Assembly (NCBI GenBank): GCA_019413245.1
Contig: DXNX01000058.1
Span: forward strand, 1-14,210
DNA: 14,210 nucleotides
Source of the DNA: Oscillospiraceae bacterium
Lineage (GTDB): Bacteria; Bacillota; Clostridia; Oscillospirales; Ruminococcaceae
Reading direction: 5' to 3'
The notes under the pieces are model-generated. The model made no database searches, had not been told where the DNA came from, and saw only the letters and a program-made list of their open reading frames with translations. A program made the translations under genes and the position numbers. Every line of letters begins with the position of its first letter. Within the stretch, counting starts at the first letter, position 1. Shown here piece after piece: positions 1-6,797 of the stretch.

Positions 1-287
1 TCCTCATGGTGGTCACCGCCGCCTGCTCGGGCGGGGCGTCCATCGCCAGTATGAACCTGCAGTTCGCTTCCAGCCCGCCCAGCGGCAAGACCGCCTACAT
101 CGGCGTGACCTCGGCCATGTCCAGCATTGCGGCCTGCGCTTCCGCTGCCGTGGGCACCGCCCTGCAGCCCCATCTGGAGACTTTGCTGGGGCCGGGCAGC
201 ATCCCGCTGCTCTTTACCCTGGCCGCCGCGGGCGGTTTTGCCAATCTGGCCGTCAACGGCCGCAAACTGCCCGATTCCCGTTCCTGA
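1..287 (+). CDS. MFS transporter, C-terminal end (partial)
   Basis: The reading frame is open from the left edge and ends at TGA 285-287, so only about the last 94 residues are visible and the true start lies outside the window. The fragment reads as two hydrophobic segments (a small-residue-rich helix with SGGASIASMN, and PLLFTLAAAGGFANLAVN near the end) joined by a loop containing PPSGKTAYIGVTSAMSS. That loop and spacing are typical of the last two helices of major facilitator superfamily permeases; similar loops are common in Firmicute MFS proteins. A glycosidase gene starts 25 nt downstream on the same strand, so the pair is probably one operon and the substrate may be a glycoside or its breakdown product. 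The substrate cannot be read from this fragment. Membrane location is inferred from hydrophobicity. Confidence 0.7.
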   Translation, partial: LMVVTAACSGGASIASMNLQFASSPPSGKTAYIGVTSAMSSIAACASAAVGTALQPHLETLLGPGSIPLLFTLAAAGGFANLAVNGRKLPDSRS

Positions 288-299
288 CCCAATCTTTAC

Positions 300-305
300 A
301 GGAGG
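300..305 (+). promoter_or_regulatory. Ribosome binding site of the GH3 gene
   Basis: AGGAGG lies 7 nt before ATG 313 but only 1 nt before the in-frame ATG at 307. The spacing therefore favours 313 as the start. The long upstream extension of the frame (back to about 127) only overlaps the MFS gene in another frame. Confidence 0.75.
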
Positions 306-312
306 AATGTCC

Positions 313-2934
313 ATGTTTCCCTATCAAGACCCGCGCCTGCCGGTGGAACAGCGCGTCAATGACCTTCTGGCCCGCATGACCCTGCGGGAAAAAATCATGC
401 AGACCGACCAGTATTTTTCCGGCGACTTCACCACCCAGGATGAAAACGGCCTTGTGACCGCCATGGACATGGATCGCCTGGATACCCTGCTGGGAGGCAA
501 CAGCGCCGGCAGCGTGCAGCTGCGGGGCATGAGCGCCGCCCAGGCCAACGAGATCCAGCGCTATGCGGTGGAAAAGACCCGCCTGTGCATCCCCTTCATC
601 TTCAGTGAGGAAGCCCTCCACGGCCTGATGACCGGCAAGGCCACCAGCTTCCCCCAGCAGATCGGCCTGGCCGCCACCTTTGACCCGGCGCTGGGTCGCC
701 AGATGGGCCATGCCATCGCTGCCGAAGCCCGGGCCCAGGGCATCCACGAGACCTACAGCCCGGTGATGGACCTCATCCGTGACCCCCGCTATGGCCGTGG
801 GGAGGAATCCTACGGCGAGGACACCCACCTGTGCGCCGAGTTTGCCCGGGAAACGGTGCTGGGCATGCAGGGGGATGACCTGTCCGCCCCCGACGCCGTG
901 GCCGCCGAGCCCAAGCACTATGTGGGCTACGGCAACCCGGTGGGCGGGCTGAACTGCGCCCCCTGCACCATGGGCCGTCATGATGTGTTCAGTGACTGCC
1001 TGCCGGTGTTCGAGGCCGCCTTTGTGGACGGCGGCGCCAGCAACGCCATGTGCAGCTATAACTCCATCGACAGCATCCCGGTGTCCATGGACCACGAGCT
1101 GCTCACCGACGTGCTGCGCGGCCAGTACGGCATGAAAGGCTATGTCCGCACCGACCTGACCGCCGTTTCCCGCCTGTACGACTGGCACTTCATCGCCCCC
1201 ACCCCGGAGGAAGCCATCCGCCTGGGTCTGGAAGCGGGGGTGGACCTGCAACTGTACGATTTCCCCCACGATGTGTGGCAGAATGCCATTGAACATCTGA
1301 TCACGTCCGGCAAGCTGGACCCGGCCATCCTGGATACCTGCTGCCGCCGCATCCTGGGCATGAAGTTCCGCCTGGGCCTGTTTGAACACCCCTACACCGA
1401 TGAGACCCTGGCCCCTAAGGTGCTGCGCCGTCCCGAACATCTGGACCTGGCCCGCCGCATTGCCCGGGAATCGGTGGTGCTGCTGAAAAACGACGGTCTT
1501 CTGCCCCTGAAAAAGGACCTGAAGGCCATTGCGGTCATCGGGCCCGGCTCGGATACGCCTGCTCTGGGCGACTACTCCGAAGCCCGGGGCCGCACCGGCA
1601 CCGTGTCGGTGCTGGAAGGCATCCGCGCCGCCGTAGGCCCGGATACCAAGGTGCTCCACGCCCGGGGCTGCAACTTCCTGGGTCAGGCCCTGCATCCCTT
1701 CGACCCCGGTATGCTGGTGGACGAGGACGGCAACGCCGGTCTGACCGGCCGGTACTATAACGGCCCGGTGCCCCAGGGCACCCCGGTGCAGACCCGCACC
1801 GACCGCACGGTGAACTTCAACTGGATCTTCGCCCTGCCCCACCCGGACCTGGACGCCAACTGCTTCAGCGTGGCCTGGACCGGCTGGGTGTGCATGCCCA
1901 AAACCATGGACGGCTGTATCGGCCTGAGCACCCAGGACAGCATGCGGCTGTATGTGGACGACGAACTGCTCATCGACGGCTGGGGCCCGGACAAGAGCGC
2001 CGATCAGGCCCTGGACTTCCGGTTCGAGGCGGGCCGCCGGTACAAGGTGCGCATCGAGTTCGTCAATGACGGCCGGGGCGCCCGGGTCATCTTCGGGTAC
2101 AGCGCCGGGCGGGAAAACTTCGAAGCCGCCGTGGCCGCCGCCAGACAGGCGGAGGTGGCCGTGCTGTGCATGGGCGACAATGAGGAGACCAGCGGCGAAA
2201 ACTTCGACCGTACCTCCCTGGACCTGCCCGGCCGTCAGCTGGAACTGGTCAAGGCGGTGTACGCCACCGGCACCCCGGTGGTCCTGCTGCTGCAAAGCGG
2301 CCGCCCGGTGTCTGCCAACTGGGAGAACGAGCATCTGCCCGCCATCCTGGAAGCCTGGTTCCCCGGCGAGCAGGGGGGCGCGGCGGTGGCCGATGTGCTG
2401 TTCGGGGACGCGGAGCCCTGCGGCCGTCTGCCCATCACCTTCCCCCGCAGCGTGGGGCAGGTGCCCTGCCATTACAGCCGCCGTCCCGGCGGCGGCAAAA
2501 AGTATGTGGAGATGGACTGGCTGCCCCTGTATCCCTTCGGGTACGGGCTGGCCTACACCACCTTCGCGTACTCCCATCTGACGCTGGACCGCAGGACCAT
2601 CGCCCCCGGCGATACCCTGGCGGTGTCCTTCACGGTGAAAAACACCGGCGCCCGCCCTGGCGTGGCGGTGCCCCAGGTGTATGTGCGGGACTACTTCAGC
2701 TCGGTGGTCAAGCCGGAACGGCAGCTGGCCGCCTTCACCCGGGTGGAGCTGGCCCCCGGCGAAAGCCGCACCGTCACGGTGGAAGTGGGCCCCCGCGCCC
2801 TGCGCACCCTGGGCCCGGATTACGTCTGGAGGGTGGAACCCGGCGACTTTGAGATCCAGCTGGGCGACAACGCTGAGAACATCCTGCTGCGCACCGATAT
2901 GACGGTGCAGGAAGAAAACAACGGAATATCGTAA
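313..2934 (+). CDS. Glycoside hydrolase family 3 beta-glycosidase with inserted PA14 domain
   Basis: This 873-residue enzyme hydrolyses terminal beta-linked sugars by a retaining mechanism. The N-terminal GH3 barrel carries DPRYGRGEESYGED (157-170), the KH pair 201-202 and the nucleophile region GYVRTDL, with D281 as nucleophile. The alpha/beta sandwich domain follows (LARRIARESVVLLKNDGLLPL). A PA14 domain (about 476-597, starting GLTGRYYN) is inserted before the acid/base loop SGENFDR, with E629 the likely acid/base and LDLPGRQ after it. A fibronectin-III-like domain (VPQVYVRDY onward) ends the protein. No signal peptide is visible, so it is probably cytoplasmic and acts on sugars imported by the MFS protein encoded 25 nt upstream. 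The nucleophile motif reads TDL where many GH3 enzymes have SDW. Beta-glucosidase is the default reading, but beta-xylosidase or other GH3 activities cannot be excluded. PA14 inserts in GH3 often shape substrate choice. Confidence 0.93.
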   Translation: MFPYQDPRLPVEQRVNDLLARMTLREKIMQTDQYFSGDFTTQDENGLVTAMDMDRLDTLLGGNSAGSVQLRGMSAAQANEIQRYAVEKTRLCIPFIFSEEALHGLMTGKATSFPQQIGLAATFDPALGRQMGHAIAAEARAQGIHETYSPVMDLIRDPRYGRGEESYGEDTHLCAEFARETVLGMQGDDLSAPDAVAAEPKHYVGYGNPVGGLNCAPCTMGRHDVFSDCLPVFEAAFVDGGASNAMCSYNSIDSIPVSMDHELLTDVLRGQYGMKGYVRTDLTAVSRLYDWHFIAPTPEEAIRLGLEAGVDLQLYDFPHDVWQNAIEHLITSGKLDPAILDTCCRRILGMKFRLGLFEHPYTDETLAPKVLRRPEHLDLARRIARESVVLLKNDGLLPLKKDLKAIAVIGPGSDTPALGDYSEARGRTGTVSVLEGIRAAVGPDTKVLHARGCNFLGQALHPFDPGMLVDEDGNAGLTGRYYNGPVPQGTPVQTRTDRTVNFNWIFALPHPDLDANCFSVAWTGWVCMPKTMDGCIGLSTQDSMRLYVDDELLIDGWGPDKSADQALDFRFEAGRRYKVRIEFVNDGRGARVIFGYSAGRENFEAAVAAARQAEVAVLCMGDNEETSGENFDRTSLDLPGRQLELVKAVYATGTPVVLLLQSGRPVSANWENEHLPAILEAWFPGEQGGAAVADVLFGDAEPCGRLPITFPRSVGQVPCHYSRRPGGGKKYVEMDWLPLYPFGYGLAYTTFAYSHLTLDRRTIAPGDTLAVSFTVKNTGARPGVAVPQVYVRDYFSSVVKPERQLAAFTRVELAPGESRTVTVEVGPRALRTLGPDYVWRVEPGDFEIQLGDNAENILLRTDMTVQEENNGIS

Positions 2935-2941
2935 AACTGTG

Positions 2942-2973
2942 CCCCGGCGCTTTGGCGCCGGGGTGTCATTTTT
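2942..2973 (+). terminator. Intrinsic terminator after the GH3 gene
   Basis: A perfect 9-bp stem, CCCCGGCGC (2942-2950) with GCGCCGGGG (2955-2963), closes a TTTG loop. A T-run (2969-2973) follows shortly after, and the hairpin starts 8 nt after the GH3 stop codon. It separates the MFS-GH3 operon from the two-component genes. Confidence 0.85.
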
Positions 2974-2990
2974 GTCCGGAAAGTCCGGAA
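2974..2990 (+). repeat. Tandem direct repeat GTCCGGAA upstream of the -35 box
   Basis: GTCCGGAA occurs at 2974-2981 and again at 2983-2990, a 9-nt period, ending 3 nt before the -35 hexamer of the promoter at 2994-3022. Each copy contains the palindrome TCCGGA. The position suits an activator or repressor site, but no protein is shown to bind here. Confidence 0.35.
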
Positions 2991-2993
2991 TGC

Positions 2994-3022
2994 TTGCGAC
3001 TAAATGCCGCAGACGGTATAAT
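2994..3022 (+). promoter_or_regulatory. Sigma-A-type promoter of the response regulator/kinase operon
   Basis: TTGCGA (2994-2999), a 17-nt spacer and a perfect TATAAT (3017-3022) lie in a locally AT-rich stretch. The predicted start near 3029 leaves a leader of about 80 nt before the response regulator. Confidence 0.7.
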
Positions 3023-3027
3023 AAACA

Positions 3028-3054
3028 AGTTGTAAATGCTACAAAATCACAACT
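3028..3054 (+). promoter_or_regulatory. Inverted repeats at the predicted transcription start (possible operator)
   Basis: AGTTGT (3028-3033) is mirrored by ACAACT (3049-3054). A second pair, TTGTA (3030-3034) and TACAA (3040-3044), is nested inside around a 5-nt centre. These lie just past the -10 box, where a repressor site or a weak 5' hairpin would sit. LytTR regulators often bind GTT-containing repeats near their own promoters, so autoregulation is possible, but the match to a LytTR consensus is imperfect. Confidence 0.35.
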
Positions 3055-3108
3055 GGTACCGCTGCCGAAACCCCGGCGGGACCGGAAAAAGGGGAAGGAG
3101 GGGCCCGG

Positions 3109-3822
3109 ATGAACGTCCGCATCCTGGTGTGTGATGACGACGCCGTATTTGCGGAAAAACTCAGCCGCTGGCTGCGGGACAACACCCCCCGGGAGCTGCA
3201 TCCGGAGGTGCAGATCTGCGCCGACCCGTCTGTGCTGGGGGATGCCGAGCTTTCGTCCTTTGACATTATTTTCCTGGATATCGACATGGGGAAAAGCAAC
3301 GGGGTGGAGCTGGCCCGCCGCCTGCGCCGTCTGCAGGCCCGCGCCCTGCTGATTTTTGTGACCAACTATGTGGAATATTCCCCCGAAGGGTACGAGGTGG
3401 GGGCGTTCCGCTTTCTGCTCAAAAGCCGCCTGAAAGAAAAACTGCCCGCCTACTATGAGCAGGCCCTGCGGGTGCTGCTGCGGCGGGAGGATGTGTATAC
3501 CTATTCCCTCAACGGGGAAGTGTGCCGGGTGCGGCTATGTGATGTGGTGTACCTGAAAAGCCAGGGCCGGCTGCTGTGCCTGCACACGGTGGCCTCCGAC
3601 CGCGGGGAGCAGAGTTTTTACGGCAAGCTGGAGGAGGAAGAACACCGGCTGGAGGAATCGGGCTTTGTGCGGGTCCACAAGAGCTATCTGGTCAACATGG
3701 CCCACATCCGCCACCTGAGTTATGCGGGGGTCCTGCTGGATGACGGGACCTCCCTGCCGGTAAGCCAGCGCAAGTATGCCACCATCCGCACCATCTACCT
3801 GAACTGGAAGTGCGAGCAATGA
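3109..3822 (+). CDS. LytTR-family response regulator
   Basis: This 237-residue DNA-binding response regulator has two domains. The receiver domain (about 1-115) shows the acidic cluster D9-D11, the phosphoacceptor D57 in FLDIDM, a conserved T85 (FVTNY) and K105 (FLLKS). The LytTR DNA-binding domain (about 130-235) contains DVVYLKSQGR, FVRVHKSYLVNMAHI and LPVSQRKY, the usual landmarks of the AgrA/LytR fold. AAGGAGG (3095-3101) sits 7 nt before ATG, fixing the start. The stop overlaps the start of the kinase gene (ATGA), so the two are translationally coupled and form a phosphorelay pair. Family members control peptide quorum sensing, bacteriocins or cell-wall genes; the target regulon here is unknown. 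Confidence 0.93.
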   Translation: MNVRILVCDDDAVFAEKLSRWLRDNTPRELHPEVQICADPSVLGDAELSSFDIIFLDIDMGKSNGVELARRLRRLQARALLIFVTNYVEYSPEGYEVGAFRFLLKSRLKEKLPAYYEQALRVLLRREDVYTYSLNGEVCRVRLCDVVYLKSQGRLLCLHTVASDRGEQSFYGKLEEEEHRLEESGFVRVHKSYLVNMAHIRHLSYAGVLLDDGTSLPVSQRKYATIRTIYLNWKCEQ

Positions 3823-5135
3823 CGGTCCCTGTGAGCGGTATGCTGCTGGGGGTGCTGATCACCCTGCTGCAATGCTTTGACGGAGTCCTGTTTTATGATA
3901 TCTTCCTCAAACGGCGCCGGAAAGGGATGCAGTTCTGGGGCGGCTTTCTGCTGATCGCGGGGGCGGCCGGGCTGGTGCTGAACCTGTGGGTCATCCCGCT
4001 GGGCCGGGGCAGGGTGCTGTTCAGCATGCTGCTCCTGGCAGGGCTGTGCCTGTACCTGTACAGCGGCGGGGTGGTGTTCCGCATACTGGTGTCGGGGCTG
4101 TTCTATGCCCTGCTCAACGGGCTGGAAATTCTGGTGACATACGGGGTGCTGCAGGTGCTGCAGGTGCGGCTGCAGACGCTGTACAGCTCCTACGCGCTGC
4201 TGGTGGTGGCCTCGGTGGCCGAACAGCTGCTGGGCATGGCCCTGATCCTGCTGGCGCAGAAGCTGATCCATCCCCGCAAGCGCGGCCGGGAGGTCTGGCA
4301 GCACTGGCTGGTCCCCCTGTGTCTGACCTTCGGCTCCACGGCCATGTGTATGTATCTGCTGCGCAGCGCCGCCCACGGGGAGACATCCCTGCGGACGGTA
4401 TTGGTGTGCACGGTGTATCTGGTCTTCGTGAATCTGCTGGTCATGGTGCTCATCGACTGGCTGGCCCAGAGCGCCCGCTACCGGGAGGAATCCCTGACGC
4501 TGAACGAAAAACTGCACACCCAGGCCGAAAGCCTGGAAGCCCTGGGCAACGCCTACGCGGTGCAGCGCCGCCTGACCCACGATTATAACGCCCATCTGGT
4601 CAGCCTGGACGGCTACCTGAAGGACGGGGACCAGGCAAAGGCCCGGGCCTATATCCGGGATCTGCTCAGCCAGCAGACCGACCGCCTGCTGGCCGTCAAG
4701 ACCCACCACGCCGCTCTGGACGCCCTGTTCAACCAGAAAGCCTTTGTGGCCGACCGGCAGGGCATCGACCTGCGGTTCGTGGTCAGCGACCTTTCGGGGC
4801 TGAAGATCCCCGTCAGCGACCTGACCGTGCTCATCAGCAACCTGATGGACAATGCTATCGAAGCCAGTGCCCGGCTGCCGGAGGCGGAGCGGGAGATCGA
4901 GGTGCGGGCCATCCTGGAAGATACCTTCCTTTTCTCGGTGCGCAACCGCAGCCTGCCGGTGCACATCAAGGACGGTACCATCGCCACCACCAAGCCGGAC
5001 CCTTCCATGCACGGGTACGGCCTGGCCAACGTGCGCACCATCCTGGAACGGTATCAGGAATGCTACCATGATATGTCTTATAAGAACGGGTGGTTTTCTT
5101 GCCTGGTAGAACTTCCCAACCGCCCGCATTCATAA
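3819..5135 (+). CDS. GHKL-domain sensor histidine kinase, AgrC/ComD type
   Basis: This 438-residue membrane kinase should phosphorylate the LytTR regulator encoded just upstream. About seven hydrophobic segments occupy residues 7-215, with a basic KRRRKG loop after the first. A short helical linker (LNEKLHTQAESLEAL) leads to the phosphoacceptor box LTHDYNAHL, with H254 the likely phosphorylated histidine. The ATPase domain has the N-box NLMDNAIEA (N341-A349) and the glycine motif GYGLANV (G399 onward). This architecture matches the HPK10 class that senses secreted peptides. ATG 3819 overlaps the regulator's TGA (3820-3822), with GGAAG 8 nt upstream; an in-frame GTG at 3810 is less likely. No AgrB-like protease or peptide precursor is seen nearby, so the signal is unknown. 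Confidence 0.92.
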   Translation: MTVPVSGMLLGVLITLLQCFDGVLFYDIFLKRRRKGMQFWGGFLLIAGAAGLVLNLWVIPLGRGRVLFSMLLLAGLCLYLYSGGVVFRILVSGLFYALLNGLEILVTYGVLQVLQVRLQTLYSSYALLVVASVAEQLLGMALILLAQKLIHPRKRGREVWQHWLVPLCLTFGSTAMCMYLLRSAAHGETSLRTVLVCTVYLVFVNLLVMVLIDWLAQSARYREESLTLNEKLHTQAESLEALGNAYAVQRRLTHDYNAHLVSLDGYLKDGDQAKARAYIRDLLSQQTDRLLAVKTHHAALDALFNQKAFVADRQGIDLRFVVSDLSGLKIPVSDLTVLISNLMDNAIEASARLPEAEREIEVRAILEDTFLFSVRNRSLPVHIKDGTIATTKPDPSMHGYGLANVRTILERYQECYHDMSYKNGWFSCLVELPNRPHS

Positions 5136-5164
5136 CACCGAACTCCCCGTTTGCAACAAAATCG

Positions 5165-5193
5165 TGGAAATCGGGAACCCGCCGTGCTATGCT
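5165..5193 (+). promoter_or_regulatory. Candidate promoter for an intergenic RNA
   Basis: TGGAAA (5165-5170, 4 of 6 consensus bases), a 17-nt spacer and TATGCT (5188-5193) preceded by TG at 5185-5186 form an extended -10 promoter. The predicted start near 5200 coincides with the first of three hairpins. Such matches do arise by chance. Confidence 0.35.
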
Positions 5194-5199
5194 GAAAAA

Positions 5200-5354
5200 G
5201 AGCCGGAACCATCCGGCAGACAGGACCCGGGGCGGGGCGCCGCCCGGCCTGTCCCGCAGCCCCGCGGCTGCGGTCCTGCATGATGACATTCTCTTTTTCT
5301 CACCAAAGAAATGGCCGCTTCCCCACACGGAGGAAACGGCCGTTTCTGTTTTTT
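5200..5354 (+). ncRNA. Candidate structured small RNA or kinase 3' UTR
   Basis: Between the kinase stop and a terminator lie three consecutive hairpins. GCCGGA/TCCGGC (5202-5207 with 5212-5217) closes an ACCA loop. GACAGG/CCTGTC (5219-5224 with 5248-5253) has an inner GGGCG/CGCCC stem. CCGCAGCC/GGCTGCGG (5254-5261 with 5266-5273) closes a CCGC loop. CAGGACC (5221-5227) can alternatively pair with GGTCCTG (5272-5278), which would disrupt the second and third hairpins. A U-rich segment (5290-5300) and an intrinsic terminator (5308-5354) follow. With the weak promoter at 5165-5193 this could be an independent RNA of about 155 nt; otherwise it is a processed 3' UTR. I do not recognise a known RNA family. 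An ATG at 5189 opens a frame across the region, but the frame has no ribosome binding site and runs through the terminator into the AraC gene. Confidence 0.35.
5308..5354 (+). terminator. Intrinsic terminator between convergent genes
   Basis: GAAATGGCCG (5308-5317) pairs with CGGCCGTTTC (5337-5346) with one G-T wobble, and CTTCC/GGAGG extends the stem inside. The tract TGTTTTTT (5347-5354) follows. It ends plus-strand transcription 10 nt before the 3' end of the convergent AraC gene. Read on the minus strand the same hairpin lacks a clean U-tract. Confidence 0.75.
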
Positions 5355-5363
5355 GGGGTTCGG

Positions 5364-6593
5364 TCACATCTGCAGGCTCCGGCCCTGGCGGCGGTATTCG
5401 GTGGGGGAAACGCCCACCGACTGCCGGAACAGCCGGGAAAAATAGTTCACGTCCAGGAACCCGCAGTACTGGGCGATGGTCTGCACCTGCAGCCGGGTGG
5501 TCAGCAGCAGGTTCACCGCCAGACGCATGCGCTCCTGCAGGATGTATTCGGTCAGGGTCTGGCCGGTCTCCTTTTTGAACCGGGCCGAAAAGTAGCTGGC
5601 ATTCATCCCCACCACCGCCGCTACCGTGTGCAGGTTCAGCGGTTCCGCCAGGTGCTGGCGCACATACAACATCCCGAGCCGTACCGGTTCCGAAAGCCCT
5701 TTCATGCTTTGGTGCTGGACCAGCAGGCAGTACTGGTCGGCCATTTCCAGGATCAGCCGGTTGCCGGCGGCGGTGGTGGGCAGCTGTTCGATGCGGGCGG
5801 CAAAGGTGCGGGACAGGTCATCCAGATACAGCGGGTGTACCCCGCCCCGCTGGGCGGCTTTGCGCAGCAGGGTGTTCATGATGATGCAGTAATTTTTCAG
5901 ATTGCGCACCGGGTCGGCCAGGCGCGGCTCCACCGCCATGTTCAGGCTGTTGCCCTGCAGCAGCTGGCGCAGTTTGCTCCGGTTGGCGTGGGACACCGCC
6001 TCCATCAGCTCATCCTCAAACCGGTAGCGGTTTTCCAGCCGCTGCATCAGGGCTTTCAGGTCGCCTGTGCCTGCGGGGGCTTCGGACCGGCCCACTGCGG
6101 CCAGCTCGTCTTCCAGGCTGATCTGCCACACCCGGGCCTCGCTGCCGTGGAGCACTTCGCACAGGCAGTAGACCATGGAATAAAAGGGGCTGCTGTCTAC
6201 CACCAGGGGCAGGGTGGCGTAAAATTCCTCCAGCAGATGGGTCTGGGCCGGGCGCAGGTCCCACTGTTCCGCCGTTTCAAAAATCTGCTTCTGGGACGGC
6301 CGCAGGGACAGATACGGCCCCACACTCAGGCAGCGGCTGTCCCCGGGCAGCACCAGAAACAGGTAATGCAGATAAAACCGGTCGGCCACATGGTACAGCG
6401 TCCCGGTCTCCAGATAACGCAGAAAGGGCCGGCACCCCGCAAACACCGAAGGCTCCACCCCCAGCTGCCGCCGCAGCCCGGCGTCCAGCTCGATGTCGGT
6501 GTCCTCCGCCGGGGGCAGGGCAAACTCCCGGCTGCCGATGCCTGACCTTTGTAGGACTTGCACAAAGAACGCATACTCTTTTTGACAGGACAT
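5364..6593 (-). CDS. AraC-family transcriptional regulator
   Basis: This 409-residue regulator has a C-terminal double helix-turn-helix (about 306-402). LNLHTVAAVVGMNASYFSA is the first helix-turn-helix and LQVQTIAQYCGFLDVNYFSR the second, followed by the family ending VGVSPTEYRRQ. The N-terminal 300 residues are not a plain cupin; the stretch LRNLKNYCIIMNTLLRKAA-like (here RNLKNYCIIMNTLLRKAA, then GGVHPLYLDDLS) resembles a helical segment common in clostridial AraC regulators with large sensor regions. The start is ATG 6593 because GGAG (complement of 6605-6608) sits 11 nt upstream; the open frame continues to 6680 but has no better start. It is divergent from a GPH symporter and a GH2 enzyme, so it probably activates them in response to their sugar. 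The ligand is unknown. Confidence 0.92.
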   Translation of the reverse strand: MSCQKEYAFFVQVLQRSGIGSREFALPPAEDTDIELDAGLRRQLGVEPSVFAGCRPFLRYLETGTLYHVADRFYLHYLFLVLPGDSRCLSVGPYLSLRPSQKQIFETAEQWDLRPAQTHLLEEFYATLPLVVDSSPFYSMVYCLCEVLHGSEARVWQISLEDELAAVGRSEAPAGTGDLKALMQRLENRYRFEDELMEAVSHANRSKLRQLLQGNSLNMAVEPRLADPVRNLKNYCIIMNTLLRKAAQRGGVHPLYLDDLSRTFAARIEQLPTTAAGNRLILEMADQYCLLVQHQSMKGLSEPVRLGMLYVRQHLAEPLNLHTVAAVVGMNASYFSARFKKETGQTLTEYILQERMRLAVNLLLTTRLQVQTIAQYCGFLDVNYFSRLFRQSVGVSPTEYRRQGRSLQM

Positions 6594-6604
6594 ACAAAAA
6601 CGAA

Positions 6605-6614
6605 CTCCTTTCCT
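6605..6614 (-). promoter_or_regulatory. Ribosome binding site of the AraC gene
   Basis: On the minus strand this reads AGGAAAGGAG, 11 nt before ATG 6593. The spacing is slightly long, but no other in-frame start lies nearer, so it decides the start. Confidence 0.6.
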
Positions 6615-6639
6615 GGATGATTCGTCAAATTCTACAGTT

Positions 6640-6668
6640 AGTATGCTCTTTTTTCTGCGCAATGACAA
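6640..6668 (-). promoter_or_regulatory. Promoter of the AraC gene
   Basis: On the minus strand TTGTCA (complement of 6663-6668) is separated by 17 nt from CATACT (complement of 6640-6645). Transcription would start near 6633, giving a 40-nt leader. Confidence 0.5.
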
Positions 6669-6692
6669 GGTGAAAAACAAAAATAATCAAGA

Positions 6693-6704
6693 TTTCACAT
6701 GAAA
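6693..6704. promoter_or_regulatory. Palindrome TTTCA-CA-TGAAA in the divergent control region
   Basis: A 5-bp inverted repeat with a 2-nt centre lies midway between the AraC gene and the symporter gene, about 95 nt upstream of the symporter start. This is a plausible site for the AraC protein or a catabolite regulator. Binding is inferred from position only. Confidence 0.3.
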
Positions 6705-6749
6705 TTGTTCTAGTATAGCCTCCCGAAACTTTGTTACACTACTATCAAC

Positions 6750-6757
6750 GTCCGGAC
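6750..6757. promoter_or_regulatory. Palindrome GTCCGGAC upstream of the symporter gene
   Basis: A perfect 8-bp palindrome about 40 nt before the symporter ATG, in the leader or at the start of transcription. No convincing sigma-A -35/-10 pair was found for this operon: TACACT (6735-6740) or TACTAT (6740-6745) could be -10 boxes but lack -35 boxes. That fits a promoter needing an activator. Confidence 0.25.
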
Positions 6758-6797
6758 AACGCAATTTTTTCAAGGTTTGGCAAGGAGTAGTGATAGT

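Noticed and set aside
253..3201. Very long minus-strand open frame (about 980 codons) opposite the GH3 gene, and similar ones opposite the GH2 and GTPase genes (8101-10833, 10307-13249)
   Set aside because: They read as His/Gln/Gly/Val-rich text with no domain, run across terminators and promoters of the real genes, and are expected shadows of GC-rich third codon positions.
5189..5290. A short peptide gene beginning at ATG 5189 as a possible autoinducer precursor
   Set aside because: No ribosome binding site, no cysteine or leader-core pattern, and no stop codon before the terminator.
5090..5578. Plus-strand frame of 162 codons over the kinase end and intergenic gap
   Set aside because: No ribosome binding site, low-complexity content, and it runs through the terminator at 5308-5354 and into the AraC gene on the other strand.
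5280..6545. Plus-strand frame of 421 codons opposite the AraC gene
   Set aside because: The minus strand encodes a clear AraC protein; this frame gives a Gln/His/Gly-rich antisense translation.
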